Assembly: GCA_949361645.1 (NCBI GenBank)
Contig: OX442416.1
Coordinates: forward strand, 17,736,993 to 17,800,992
Reading direction: 5' to 3'
DNA length: 64,000 nucleotides
From: Spongilla lacustris
Taxonomy: Eukaryota > Porifera > Demospongiae > Spongillida > Spongillidae
Part shown: positions 24,491 through 37,500 of the stretch, in pieces
Position numbering within the stretch: the first letter of the stretch is position 1
Layout of the letters: the number at the start of each line of letters is the position of its first letter
Made by a program: the position numbers and the translations under genes
Notes under the pieces: model-generated
Told to the model about the DNA's origin: nothing
Seen by the model: only the letters and a program-made list of their open reading frames with translations
The model's database searches: none

Positions 24491-24981
24491 GGAAGAGCTG
24501 TGTCTGTAATTCTATTTGTCTGTACTTGGTGAAGAAGAGCTAGTGTCGTACGTGTACTTGTACTTATTTTTTCAAAGTCTTGTCTGTATGTATGTGTGTA
24601 TGTGTAAATATTGAAGATATGTGTGTATACATGTATGCATTTACCCATGTGCTCTGTCTCACATGCATGCAGTTCGGCTCCTGGACGGTTCTGTGGGAGC
24701 CTTTCTCTGTTGTCCTCAGCAGCAAGCTCTACTTGTGAAAAAGAAGCATTAACCAACAGTTACTAATGTTTTATTTTGTGTTTGTAACATGTTGCTTTGT
24801 AATGATGATGATCATGGTTGTCATATGCACAACACGAGTACAGATGGTCATTGTAGTTTAGTCCCATTTGATTGGTCAATAATCCCTAAAAACAGATTGG
24901 TTAGGATCATTCTGTCAGCGCAGCAGTAGTAATAGATGTTGTAAACTTACACATATATATGTGTACACACATACATATCAG
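24491..24981. other. Non-coding stretch after the satellite
   Basis: No gene recognised; TG-rich patches and the usual TACATG motifs. It may hold the promoter or first exons of the gene that follows. Confidence 0.4.
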
Positions 24982-25369
24982 TATAATCAATTGTCTGAAC
25001 ATACTACTGCTGGAACTATTGAGGCCTGGAACTACATCCTAAAACGAATAGACCACAAAGAAAAGCATATGAGACCAGATGTGTGCATTCAGAAGCACTA
25101 CCCTGTAATAGTAGGAAGGCGGCGTCAGAACTGTGATGACTTAAAATCAAAAAACAAGGAAACGCGTTAAGGTTGGCAAAACCTTTTCCAGTATTGCAGC
25201 TAGTTTGTTAATATTACTATATGCAGCAATCTATAAAAGGTTAAGCCATCTCGTCCTTTGCTTGAGAAGTGGTCTAAAAGGAAGAAAGAAAATGCAGCTC
25301 CAAATCCATCACTTGGTTACTTTCAACAGAAACCATCTACGCTATGGAGCCATTTATTTTCTGTCTCAA
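24982..25369 (+). other. Candidate exons of unknown function, upstream of the Ulp1-like gene
   Basis: After an acceptor (ATACATATCAG) at 24981, a frame of about 60 codons reads LSEHTTAGTIEAWNYILKRI, then IDHKEKHMRPDVC, and ends at 25170. It is hydrophilic and basic and recalls the C-terminal part of a transposase. A second candidate exon, about 25268-25369, reads KRKKENAAPNPSLGYFQQKP and stops at a GTAGAA donor. They may be 5' exons of the Ulp1-like gene or belong to a separate transposase-like gene. I could not join them in phase. Confidence 0.4.
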
Positions 25370-25663
25370 GGTAGAAAATAAAGTAATTTAAACCTATTTA
25401 TGTAACTTGTATATCCAGCCAGGATACAGCAGACATAACAGACATACCTGAAATAAGCACAGACTGAAGAGAGGTATAAGAATTTTAATTTCATGTATGC
25501 TGTGCCTATAAAATATAGCGGTCTTTAGTACTTTACAATTCTTTGTATAGATCATAATGTACAAGTATATAAACAATTAAAATTAATTGAGAACGGTTTA
25601 CATTTTTATACCATTATACAATAAATAGATGTTACATGTTATGATGGGTCTTACTATTGTCAG

Positions 25664-27977
25664 GAAACCTGAAGCGTTGATTATTCCTGAGGATGCAGCC
25701 TCTTGTACGTCATCAAAGAGCTCTACAAGCTCTATGTGCCTGCACACAATTGCAGCTCATGCTAAAAAGTACAAGTTGAAATATGTGTATAACACTTTAT
25801 TGATATTGTTATTTTATGATAGCATTGAAGCAAGAAGGTCTAACGCCAATTCAGCGACAATACATCCATTTAATTGATGACCTTCAAGCAAACTCTAATC
25901 TTCCGTGTGATCCTTCACATGTTGCTGTAAGATGTAACGATGTGTAACATGAGTATATATGTATTTATTTTGTTATATTAATATAGTCTATACTTAGCAC
26001 ATACAAGATAGCCAACGTTTTACAACATGGTATAGAAAATGACAGTTGCGAAGGAATGATTGTGTTGCTTGATGAGCTTTTGTCAAATTATGAAGTATGG
26101 AACATTGTTTCCAGTGACATCAAGCAGTTGATAAAAGGGTGGATTGATGGGTGCTTAGAAGAAAAACTGTAAGTGTGTATAATATATAATTACAGCCATT
26201 GAAAATTTGGTTTAGGTTTTGTCAAGCCTGTGATACACGTAACGTGTGAGTTATGATTGATATGTGGTTTATAATGTGACCTAACAATCCGTTGGTATGT
26301 ATGTAGTGTACAATGTATATTCAATTATCAAGCTTATAGCATGAAAAGACATTTATTTCTACTACATTGACAACGTAAGTACAAAGCATGCATCATGTAC
26401 AACACATTAATATAAGCTCAGTGTACATAAAGGTTATAACCCAGGAGAGTGATTACTTAACATTGGCCTTAACCAAGTGTCAGATATGATAGTTTAGGTT
26501 TATTATTTGTTATTCAAGATCTGTTGTACAGATATGGTATCAAAGATGATTGACAGTGTAAATAGTACATGTGTTACAAATCTATCATATTTTTATTCAG
26601 CCTATTCTTCACAAAGATAGTTCTGCTTCTGTTATAGCTAATGCAAAATTGTTAAGCAATGCTCAAATATTAATGGCGACTGGTATGTTAATAAATATGC
26701 CTTACAGGTGAACTGTAGTTTATCTCAACAACTTGAACTTGAGGTTCTCCAAAATCCTGTAACGAAACTTGTTATGCATATGTACCTCTATACCATTTCA
26801 TCAGGGATTTGCACAGAGTACCAATTCCACATGCAATGTTCCAGTTGCAGAGGCAAGATCTCATAAGCTTGGCATCTGGGATGTGGATGGACTCAAAAGT
26901 GATTTCTGCATACTTGGAGTTAGTTATGCAAACTGCACATAAGGTGTGGATTGCATAATCATAGAAAAAGTTATACCTAAATTTGACTCCCACAGGAAGG
27001 GAAAAATATCATGTGTTTTGATCCTTCATTTTTGCCCTCATTTAAGTCTAAGGGGTATCAAGGTGTGAAAGGGTATTCCAAGGTTTATATCACATTTAAC
27101 TGAGTACCATTGTTGATTTCCTGTTTATATGAAGAGGAAACGTTTATTGGAGGTCGAGTGTGATGTCCTTATGTTTCCAATACATAAACCATTGCATTGG
27201 AGCTTAATAGTATGTATATAATAAAAATTCTTTGTTTGGTGTTATTTTTACTTGCATCATAGGTAGTGTACCCACAAACATGCACCATTGTAGGAATTGA
27301 TTCCCTCCACAACAGTGATGAGGATCTGGATATGGTAAACAGATTATAAACGTACTACAAATATGTTGTTAGTAAGATATTTTAATCAGGTTATACATCA
27401 ACAATGATGTACAATTCTACAAAAAATGGTATTTTAGCAAGCTCTGACTGGATTTATAATGATTCATTGGTATGTAATTTAAATCTTTGTAGTTTGAGTA
27501 CATATATGAGTGATTTATTTTTATATAACTACTGCATGGTGCTAAGTCTACATATATGTTTGAGCGTTATACATTTTCATGCAGAATACCAATTGGCCCA
27601 AACAGGAAAATACAAAGGACTGTGGTGTGTTTACATGTCTTGTAAGTGTGGTTTAAAAGGGGGGCTATATGAAATGCTTATGGCTGTGTCCCTTGCAATT
27701 GCATGCATATCTCACAACAGGCAGCTAGACTTGTTGCAGAAAATACAGCACTGCAATATACCCAGGTATCCTACTATTGTGAATAACAGCTTATTGAATT
27801 TCTAATATATACATCGGCTTACAGAACCTGGTGCATAACTTTTGGCTTCAGATGGTGCATGAGCTTTCAGAAGGTGTCTTGTACCCACTAAGGACATTAA
27901 CAGGTCAGTATACTGATCACACCGTAGCAGTAAGGCCCATCGTTAAATTGGTTTATAAGAGGAACCTAGCAAGTTGA
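25664..27977 (+). CDS. Ulp1/SENP-like cysteine protease (family C48), multi-exon
   Basis: The protease domain lies in exons that join in phase: 26805-26943, 26996-27082, 27135-27209, 27263-27334, 27438-27473, 27585-27641, 27721-27765 and 27852-27977 (stop). It starts with DLISLASGMWMDSKVISAYL, equivalent to the Ulp1 segment before the WLND motif. The triad is visible: His in LHWSLI (27195-27197), Asp in GIDSL (27299-27301) and Cys in KDCGVFTC (27621-27623), with the oxyanion Gln six residues before the Cys. Such enzymes remove SUMO or related modifiers from lysines. Likely upstream exons (25664-about 25785, 25823-25926, 25987-26168, 26601-26682, 26708-26758) encode helical sequence I do not recognise, and their phases do not all close, so the N-terminus is unresolved. 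Ulp1 domains also occur in DNA transposons (KDZ and some MULE/CACTA types). The upstream transposase-like exons make that origin possible here. Confidence 0.7.
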
Positions 27978-28048
27978 CTGAACAAGAGGTATGACTAAAT
28001 GATAACCAGTAATGCCTAAAACAATGCTTAATAACTGCTTATGTATAG

Positions 28049-28443
28049 GGTGACACAGCTTCATTATCGTCAAACAACACCAGTATTTATAATGAAGCCA
28101 TTTTTACACCAAAAAATGGAAAGAGACATGCAACATGAAGTACATGGTATGTGTTAATTCGTATTGCATATATATGCATGTAGCAGACTGCCCTTCTGTT
28201 CAGAGTGACGACCAAAATAGTGACAATCCTGTTGATGATGTTGAAACTGATAATACAAGTTCTGACATTGATAGTGATGGTGAAAAAGGCTGCAATACTA
28301 CCAAAGATGTGGACAACTTCCTAGTTCCATCATACTGTAATCAACCAGATGTAGATGATATGTATGCTCTTAAGTGGGACCTACACCATTATATGAAGTA
28401 CTTTCCCAGAATGAAACGACCCCCTTACACGAAATATCAATGA
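28049..28443 (+). other. Candidate exons, acidic protein segment
   Basis: Two candidate exons: 28049-28145 (HYRQTTPVFIMKPFLHQKME) and 28204-28443. The second is very acidic (DDVETDNTSSDIDSDGEKG) and ends RPPYTKYQ and a stop. They follow the Ulp1-like gene directly and may be alternative 3' exons or a separate gene running into the N gap. No family is recognised. Confidence 0.35.
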
Positions 28444-28471
28444 GAGCTTTTTGTATATGTGTGATTTAATG

Positions 28472-28671
28472 NNNNNNNNNNNNNNNNNNNNNNNNNNNNN
28501 NNNNNNNNNNNNNNNNNNNNNNNNNNNNNNNNNNNNNNNNNNNNNNNNNNNNNNNNNNNNNNNNNNNNNNNNNNNNNNNNNNNNNNNNNNNNNNNNNNNN
28601 NNNNNNNNNNNNNNNNNNNNNNNNNNNNNNNNNNNNNNNNNNNNNNNNNNNNNNNNNNNNNNNNNNNNNNN
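28472..28671. other. Assembly gap of 200 N
   Basis: 200 undetermined bases. Reading frames that run through it are meaningless. Confidence 0.99.
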
Positions 28672-29499
28672 GCATATGGTTGAACGATTTCATAAACGAA
28701 GCCTAATGCTTTGGTGTAACAGTATTCTAGTTGATACACCATTTCATTGGGGACCCAGAAGTTGCAATGGAACGCCTACATGTAGGTTAAAAGTTATAAC
28801 CGTTTACATGTTTAAATACCCGGCCGGTATAGACGTGCAGTCAATCTATCACCATTGCCTGGATAAAAGACCTAATTCAAATCCGTACCTCTAATAACCT
28901 GTATGTATCAAACGACAAAGTTGTATTTTGAGAGCGTTCACAAATTACATCGCGATTTTTTTACCATTCCCTCGTCACGTATTATCCTATATACAAATGT
29001 ATGTAGTAATCATCGCCAACTCCGCGCTATATACATGCATATGTGAATGCTCTTTTAACACTTCACACACGCATGCATAGATACATGTACGCAGCTGTGG
29101 CATGCAGCTTACAGCAAAGCCAAAGATAGTCCTAGTCGATCGGCTAACTTGCGGTTCGCCAAATGAATACATTGATTGCATTGCTTTAAATTATACACCG
29201 GTATGCATTGTGTGCTAGAGTGTGATTTGATTGGTCGTTTTACCTAAACATAAGTGCGTGACGTAGCCACACCTCCGCAAAGCGCGAGGGTGTGGCTACG
29301 TCAGACTATTAGATACATGTACACGCTCGTACATGTTAGCAGTGATGCCGCGGTTGACCGTAGCTATAGGCTTGACCAAACGCTTGAAATAAATGAAATC
29401 GTTCCTTTTTAACCACAAATTATGTATAAATGTACACAAATACACATACACCACACACATGTACACCATAACATCTAAATAGCCTCATCCTTAGGAAGA
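28672..29499. other. Intergenic region with a short hairpin
   Basis: A frame after the gap (WCNSILVDTPFHWGPRSC) may be part of another exon but cannot be placed. A hairpin at 29261-29305 has arms beginning TGACGTAGCCACACC and ending GGTGTGGCTACGTCA, resembling a tiny MITE. The region is also the 3' flank of separase. Confidence 0.45.
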
Positions 29500-32155
29500 C
29501 TACTTTGATGTGCACACTGGGATGCCGTACACAACAGGGGAAGCCCCTATCAAGTACTTCAGCTTGCAGACACTCCTTGCAGATGAGGTGTGCTTCAATA
29601 GGAACTCATCCGTACCAGAGAGCCAGTTGTCAAGCAAACACTCACAGTAGCGATCAATGTCCTCATCCGTAACATCCCACAAGTTAGCAACAATAGCAGG
29701 ACTGTTAGAGGGACAACAAGCAAAATCATCAGGCATATAGAAAGTTTTACAAGACCAAGCCACCTACCAGCCAGAAATGAGATATTGCAGTACAACTCCA
29801 GAAGGATCTGCATTTCCATACACCTATGCGTGTGTGTATACACATATGGGTGCATATTGTAGGTAGAATTGCTTGGTCCCATTCACGCCCCCCACTCATT
29901 GACTCCTCCCACCCCACCATGCTCATTGCCACACCCCTTGGCCCCTCCCACCCCCACTCACAGTCAGCCTCCCAGAGCTGCAGCCCATCAGCACAGAGGC
30001 AGCCTTACAGTGCACCAGGTGGAGCTGGTCTGCACTGAGGTACTTCCCTCCACTACCATGTCCACAATAGCTGCAAGGGACAGGGGGTGGGGCACATGGA
30101 TGAACGAGCCACGCCCTACAAATCAGGCCACACCCATCACAGCCTTACATGTACAGCTGGTGCTGCTCCAGGGCCAACTTCAAATCCTTATCGCTAGGCT
30201 CCTCCCCCACAAGCCCCTCCCACCCAGGCTGCTTGGTAAACCACTCAAAGCACTTCTCTGTCTTTGGAAGGTTCTTCTCGGGGTTGAGGACATAGAAGGT
30301 GCTCAGAGGGTTAACCAGACCACACCCATCGTGTCCCAGCTGCATGAAGATAAATGCAAACACCATTAACTAGATGATAACAGAACAAGAAATGAACATC
30401 CGTAACATCCCATAAGTTAGCTCCAATAGCAGGACTGTTAGAAAAAGTCTATGTCATATGCTCCACCCCTCTGCCCCAAAGTGATAAACAGGTGCCCAGT
30501 CTCTCCGTGAGGCACAAAACCTGAGCATTCTTCATTCCTACCAACATAATACATTTTAATGAACGGAAAGTAATTGGCCCGCCTTGAGATACAGACCCTC
30601 CTCCATCCACGTGAGGAACTACATGTAGCTACGCCAGACTAATGACGCTGCACTTAGTTATTTGCACTACACTGCATGTACATGTACTTGTGTATAAGAA
30701 ACAAAACACGACACCATCTCCAGCAAACTCCCCTCTCCTCCCCCTTACCATGTTCCTATGGGCCACCACAAAGTCAAGTGATGGCATCCTACACACGGCA
30801 CGTTCCCTCAGGGCAGGAATGCTCTCCCAGGGCAGGCACTGGAGGGTGTGGCTTGCCACAAGGATAGTTGGGTGGTGGGAGGGGTCAGGATCTGATGGAA
30901 GGAGACCTTCAATCATGGAGTAGGCCTGATATCGAGGGGGAAAGGTACATGAGAGGTACAAGGGTCAATCCACACTTACCATAGGTGTACAAATACTTGT
31001 ACATATACATGTACAGGTGTAAAAATATAATGTGGTACATGTACACCCTTACCATCCTTCAATAGGCCTCATATCAAACATTCAAGTGAGGTACAAATAA
31101 ATGCAAACACGTACACGTATGTATATACACATGCAATACATTACTAATTTGGTCATACTCCACAACATGTATATGTATATGCACACATGTACAGTGCGGA
31201 TCTCAATGTGGCACACCCCTTGTGTACATGTACATGTATGCAAATTAATTGGGGTAGCTCGCCCCTTGGCAAAGTACACCAACAGTTATCCTAACTCCTG
31301 ATGAATATGCCTTATTCCCCCCCCCCCCCCCCCCCCCCGATCTGTAAGGTGTTACTTTTCCCAATCTTCCAGCAGGCACTGTACTATAATGATGCAAGCA
31401 CAACAAGAGTCAAGACTTCTATTTTAAAGTGATACATATACACATGTACATGTACATCATGTACATGTATACATGTATGTAGTACGTTTTAGCATAGATA
31501 ATGGTTTAAGTAACTAGTACATGTAATTCATTATAAAATCATACATTTGAGCTTATTTCTGAATTGTACAGTTAGCAAAGTTAATCAGTTTAACCTTTTC
31601 ATAGTATTGTGTACCATTCATGTGGTGCTACAGACACAATACAGACATATGTGTACAAATATACACAATAATGTGGCACCCCCCTTAATACCATCACTAC
31701 TACGGTACCTGTTTCTTCTGTGCAGCTGTCAGTGGGTCATCTGCCACCTCCCCTAGCAACAAGCACACCTCCTCCTGGGACAGGCAGCCCCAGGTCTCTA
31801 CTAGAAGCTCCACCCACTTCCTGTCCACGCCCTCCTTCAGTTTCTCGCACACTTGGTCCACCACGGATGTCCTGTCATCAGAGGCCTTTCCCACCAACAG
31901 ACACTTCCAGTGGCCTAGCCAACAGTCCTCCAAATCTCCACAGAGGGTCTAAAACCACAAAGGGGTGTGGTAAGGGGTGCAGCAGTGATCCATATGTACA
32001 ATGTACAGCACTACAACATGCACACATGCAAGCACATATATATCTTGTAGGTACATGTACACATGTACATATTTAAGACCACAAAACACACACACACACA
32101 CAAACTCCTGGCTACCTCTAAACTGTACACACACACACACACACACATACACACA

Positions 32156-32197
<42 letters not shown>

Positions 32198-34545
32198 TGG
32201 GGTACCTCTAAACTGTTGTCCAACTCTCTGCGCACCGCCCACCACTTCTTCTTGTCTTTGATCACCAAGCTGTCCTTGGATGACATCATACACTGCTTGT
32301 GGGCTTCTGGGATGTTCTGAAGGGGGAGGAGGGGGAGGGGGAGGTGGAGGGGGAGGTAGAGGAGGAGGAGGAGGAGGGGAGGAGGGGAGGAGTGGAGGAG
32401 GGAGGAGGAAGGAGGAGGAGGGAAAGGTAGAAATTATCCACATGTACATAAGCATAACACAGGCACAAGACCATATACACATGTGTCAGTATGTATACAC
32501 ATGTACATAGCATGTACATGCATTTCTTATCATATGGAAACATTAATTAATGTATGACACACACAGCACACCAATCCAGTTAGCTGACCTGCTCTGGTAA
32601 GCTGACTCTGACCAGGAGAGGGTCCTTATCTCTGCCTGCCCTCATCACCACCAGATATCGCTCGCTGGGATCAATGGCCAGGGTACATAAGGTCCAGGCA
32701 GGAGGGAGGCTGTCCAGGGCCAGTCTGGTGTAGGCTACGGGAGGCATGGCGTGCAGTGGCGGGAACGACTGCCGGGCCCTTGATGTGGGCGTGGCATCAG
32801 CGCGCCCATCACACTGGAGTGTAGCGATCACATCCCTGGTGTCATTCCTGTCATGTGTCCTGTCAGAGCATTAAGCATTAAATAAAATTTATAATTCAAC
32901 ACCTACATGTACATGTATACATCTTGAATTTGTTCCCCCCACATTTCCAAATGCATAAGTTTATCAGAAATACAACACAGATTGGAGTGTGTGTACACGT
33001 GTGGTGGAAGCTACTATGCATGCAAATGAGTTTACATGTACACACAAATTGAGTCTCCCACAAGGTAGCAAAAGCCACTCTTTCATTATGCTTTCCTTTG
33101 TTCTGGGAAACTTTACAAATGCTCAGGAAATCAAAATATCATTCTTTACATGTACATAAGCCAAAGTTGGGGCTACATGGACATGTTGACTAACACACCC
33201 TAAACTTGTAATTTTGATAATAACTTAAGTACACTCTTACACTCCCACTACCTCCCTCAAACTCCCACCACCTCCCTCACACTCCCACTCAGCTCCTCAC
33301 ACTCACCTCCCTCAAACTCCCACTACCTCACTCCCACCACCTTCCTCACACTCCCACTACCTCAGCTTCTGCCCAATGCTGTACACAGCCTGGTGTGTGA
33401 GGGTCAGCTGCATCCCAAGGGACAGGAAGTGGCTGGCCAGTAAGGGGGATCCCTCGGCCATGGAGGAGGACAGCCACAGGCACGTGTCCCTCAGGAGGAG
33501 GGCTGAGGAGTAAGGGAAGCACAGCTGGAAGGCCATCAGGAAGTACTCCACTGCATCCTCCTGCTTGGTCAGCCTCCCCTTGGCCTTCGTCTCCTTGGCG
33601 ACCACAACGCAGGCCCCAGCGGTGGTGTACATGTGGGCCACAAGCTCCCGGTACCTCGGGTTGGTGCAGAGGGACAGCTTCTTGGCGGGGCCAGCAAAGG
33701 CGTGCCTGCACAGGCTGAGGCACTTGGCCGCCTCCCCACCCCTGGAGAGTGCCCAGGCCTGCAGCAGGGAGGCCTCTAGCTCAGCACAGAGGTAGGCAGA
33801 GCTCCTGGAGAACCAGGGAAGCTTAGGGGAGGATCTGGGGCCACACAGCTGGGAGACCTTCTGGTCCAGAGAGGAGGCACAGGTGGTGAGGAGGTGGGGT
33901 AGATCCTGGAGGAGGGTGAGTGTGGGAGCAGCCCCTCCTCCCCCCTCCTCCTCCTCCCCTCCCAGCCGCACCATGGCCATCAGCAGGTCGGTGCACAGCT
34001 GGAAATGGGTGGGGCTGGACTGCAGGACCTTGTGGTAGGCGTCGATGGAGGAGCTTGGGGTGATGGTGGGGTCAAAGAGCTCCCCTGCTTGAGAGAGCAG
34101 CTTCCTGGCTGCAGGAAGGTTGCCCTTGACGACCAGGACCTTGGCCAGGATGTGATAGAAGGTGATGGTCCTGGGGAGGAGGAGGGATTTGACCATTATG
34201 GACGCTACATACATGTACATGTAATATAGGTACATACACATGCACATCCCTCATCCATGTACACATTTACTAATATATGTACATGTACATGTAAGTACAC
34301 AAACACACACATCCACACACACTAACACACTAACACAGATACATACCCACACATACAGTGTACACCGACCCACACACACAAAACACACACACCTACACAC
34401 ACACACCCACAAACATACACCCGCAAAACACACACACATACACCCACACACACACAAAACAGACACAACCCACACATACATGTACATGTACACATGTACA
34501 CCCACAAGCACACACAAAACAGACACACAAACATACATACACCCA

Positions 34546-34583
<38 letters not shown>

Positions 34584-37500
34584 AATATCTCAGTGCCTTG
34601 CTCCTGGCCAGCTTCAGTCCTTCCCTGGCATAGTGGTGGGCCTCCCTCACCATACCGCAGGAGCAGTGCACCTCGGCCGCCATCTTGACAGCCTCCAGGA
34701 GACCCTCAAACAGCTCCCACCCCCTCAACTCCACCGACGCCCTCTTCTGTGCCTCCTCCCCCTTCTTGTGGGCGTGGCCACCCGCCACCCCCTGGAACAG
34801 TCGATAGGCATCCATGGCTAGCTCGAGAGGGGTGAGGGCAAAGTGCGGGTCCAGGAGGGTGGTGGGTGTGGACTCCAGGTGATCCAAGACCTCCCCCGGG
34901 GTGAGGAGGGGGGAGGGGGGCCGGTGCTGGAGGAGGGAGCATGTGAGCAGCTTGGCCCGGGCCTGCACCAGGTAGGAGGAGGGGTAGCAGGAGGCGAGGT
35001 AAGGATGGGAGAGGACTTGAGTGAGGAGCCCTCTGCATCCATCAAGCTGAAGGGGGAGGAGGGGGAGGAGGGGAGGAGGGGGAGGAGAAGGAGGAGGGCA
35101 GGAGGAAGGGAGGAAGAGTAGGATGAGGAAGAGTAGGAGGAGGACGAGGGGAGGAGGATGAGGAGAGGAGGAGAAAGGGAGGAGGAGTGGGAGGAGAATG
35201 AGGGGAGGAGGGGGAGGAAGAGCAGGAGGGGGAGGAGGAGGGAAACAAGAAACAGCATTATCATCACAATGCAGTATATGGAACTGTTGTATAATGCTTA
35301 CGAGTTATTTTAAAAATGTTGTATCATGCCTCTAGTTATTCTTGACTGATTACTGAATGTAAATTTTCATGTCCCAAAAAAAAATCTACGGAACATTACA
35401 ATGAGGTTATCTGACTGCCATAGCCACCAGAACAATACTCTGTGAGTATGCTTATGGATGATCTTGAAAGTTTGGGTCCTCCATAAATCCATACATGTGC
35501 ACGTGGTGATAATATATTATCCCACAACATACATGTACAGCAGTGAAGCATGTACAGATAGTAACCAAGCAACATCTCTACAACAGTACATGTACACAAA
35601 ACATGCCACAACATCTCTACAACAGAACATGCTGTAACATCTCCACAAAACAAAACAGACCAACCTCGCCATTGGTCAGTTTGATTGCCGCCAGAGACAG
35701 CTTGGTGTGCAGCAAGGAGGTGGTGAGGGCTCGGCCGGCCCTACCAGAGGAGGGGGAGGATGAAGTGGGAGGAGCTTTGGAGGAGGCCGTCTCCAAGTAC
35801 AATGAGGTCACTTCAGCAGGGACACCACACCCATTAAGGAGGCGTGTCCTCATGGCCAGGGCATTGTGGTAGTAGGCTTGGATGGATGGACTGGGGACTG
35901 CCTTGTATATTTGTTCAAGTGCGGCCAAAGCCTTCACAGCTGTAAGAGGCTACAGGCATATATATACAGTGTAGCATACATCACAGCTGTAAGGGGCTAC
36001 AGGCATATATATAGCATACATCACAGCTGTAAGGGGCTACAGGCATATATAGCATACATCACAGCTGTAAGGGGCTACAGGCATATATATAGCATACATC
36101 ACAGCTGTAAGGGGCTACAGGCATATATATACATGTAGCATACATCACAGCTGTAAGGGGCTACAGGCATATATATACATGTAGCATACATCACAGCTGT
36201 AAGGGGCTACAGGCATATATATAGCATACATCACAGCTGTAAGGGGCTACAGGCATATATAGCATACATCACAGCTGTAAGGGGCTACAGGCATATATAT
36301 ACATGTAGCATACATCACAGCTGTAAGGGGCTACAGGCATATATATACATGTAGCATACATCACAGCTGTAAGGGGCTACAGGCATATATATAGCATACA
36401 TCACAGCTGTAAGGGGCTACAGGCATATATATAGCATACATCACAGCTGTAAGGGGCTACAGGCATATATATAGCATACATCACAGCTGTAAGGGGCTAC
36501 AGGCATATATATAGCATACATCACAGCTGTAAGGGGCTACAGGCATATATATAGCATACATCACAGCTGTAAGGGGCTACAGGCATATATATAGCATACA
36601 TCACAGCTGTAAGGGGCTACAGGCATATATATAGCATATATCACAGCTGTAAGGGGCTACAGGCATATATATAGCATACATCACAGCTGTAAGGGGCTAC
36701 AGGCATATATATAGCATACATCACAGCTGTAAGGGGCTACAGGCATATATATAGCATACATCACAGCTGTAAGGGGCTACAGGCATATATATAGCATACA
36801 TCACAGCTGTAAGGGGCTACAGGCATATATATAGCATACATCACAGCTGTAAGGGGCTACAGGCATATATATAGCATACATCACAGCTGTAAGGGGCTAC
36901 AGGCATATATATAGCATACATCACAGCTGTAAGGGGCTACAGGCATATATATAGCATACATCACAGCTGTAAGGGGCTACAGGCATATATATAGCATACA
37001 TCACAGCTGTAAGGGGCTACAGGCATATATATAGCATACATCACAGCTGTAAGGGGCTACAGGCATATATATAGCATACATCACAGCTGTAAGGGGCTAC
37101 AGGCATATATATAGCATACATCACAGCTGTAAGGGGCTACAGGCATATATATAGCATACATCACAGCTGTAAGGGGCTACAGGCATATATATAGCATACA
37201 TCACAGCTGTAAGGGGCTACAGGCATATATATAGCATACATCACAGCTGTAAGGGGCTACAGGCATATATAGCATACATCATAGCTCTAAGGGGCTACAG
37301 GCATACATATAGCATACATCACAGCTGTAAGGGGCTACAGGCATATATATAGCATACATCACAGCTGTAAGGGGCTACAGGCATATATATAGCATACATC
37401 ACAGCTGTAAGGAGCTACAGGCATATATATAGCATACATCACAGCTGTAAGGGGCTACAGGCATATATAGCATACATCATAGCTGTAAGGGGCTACAGGC

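Noticed and set aside
28437..28894. Open frames crossing the N gap
   Set aside because: They exist only because undetermined bases were translated as X.
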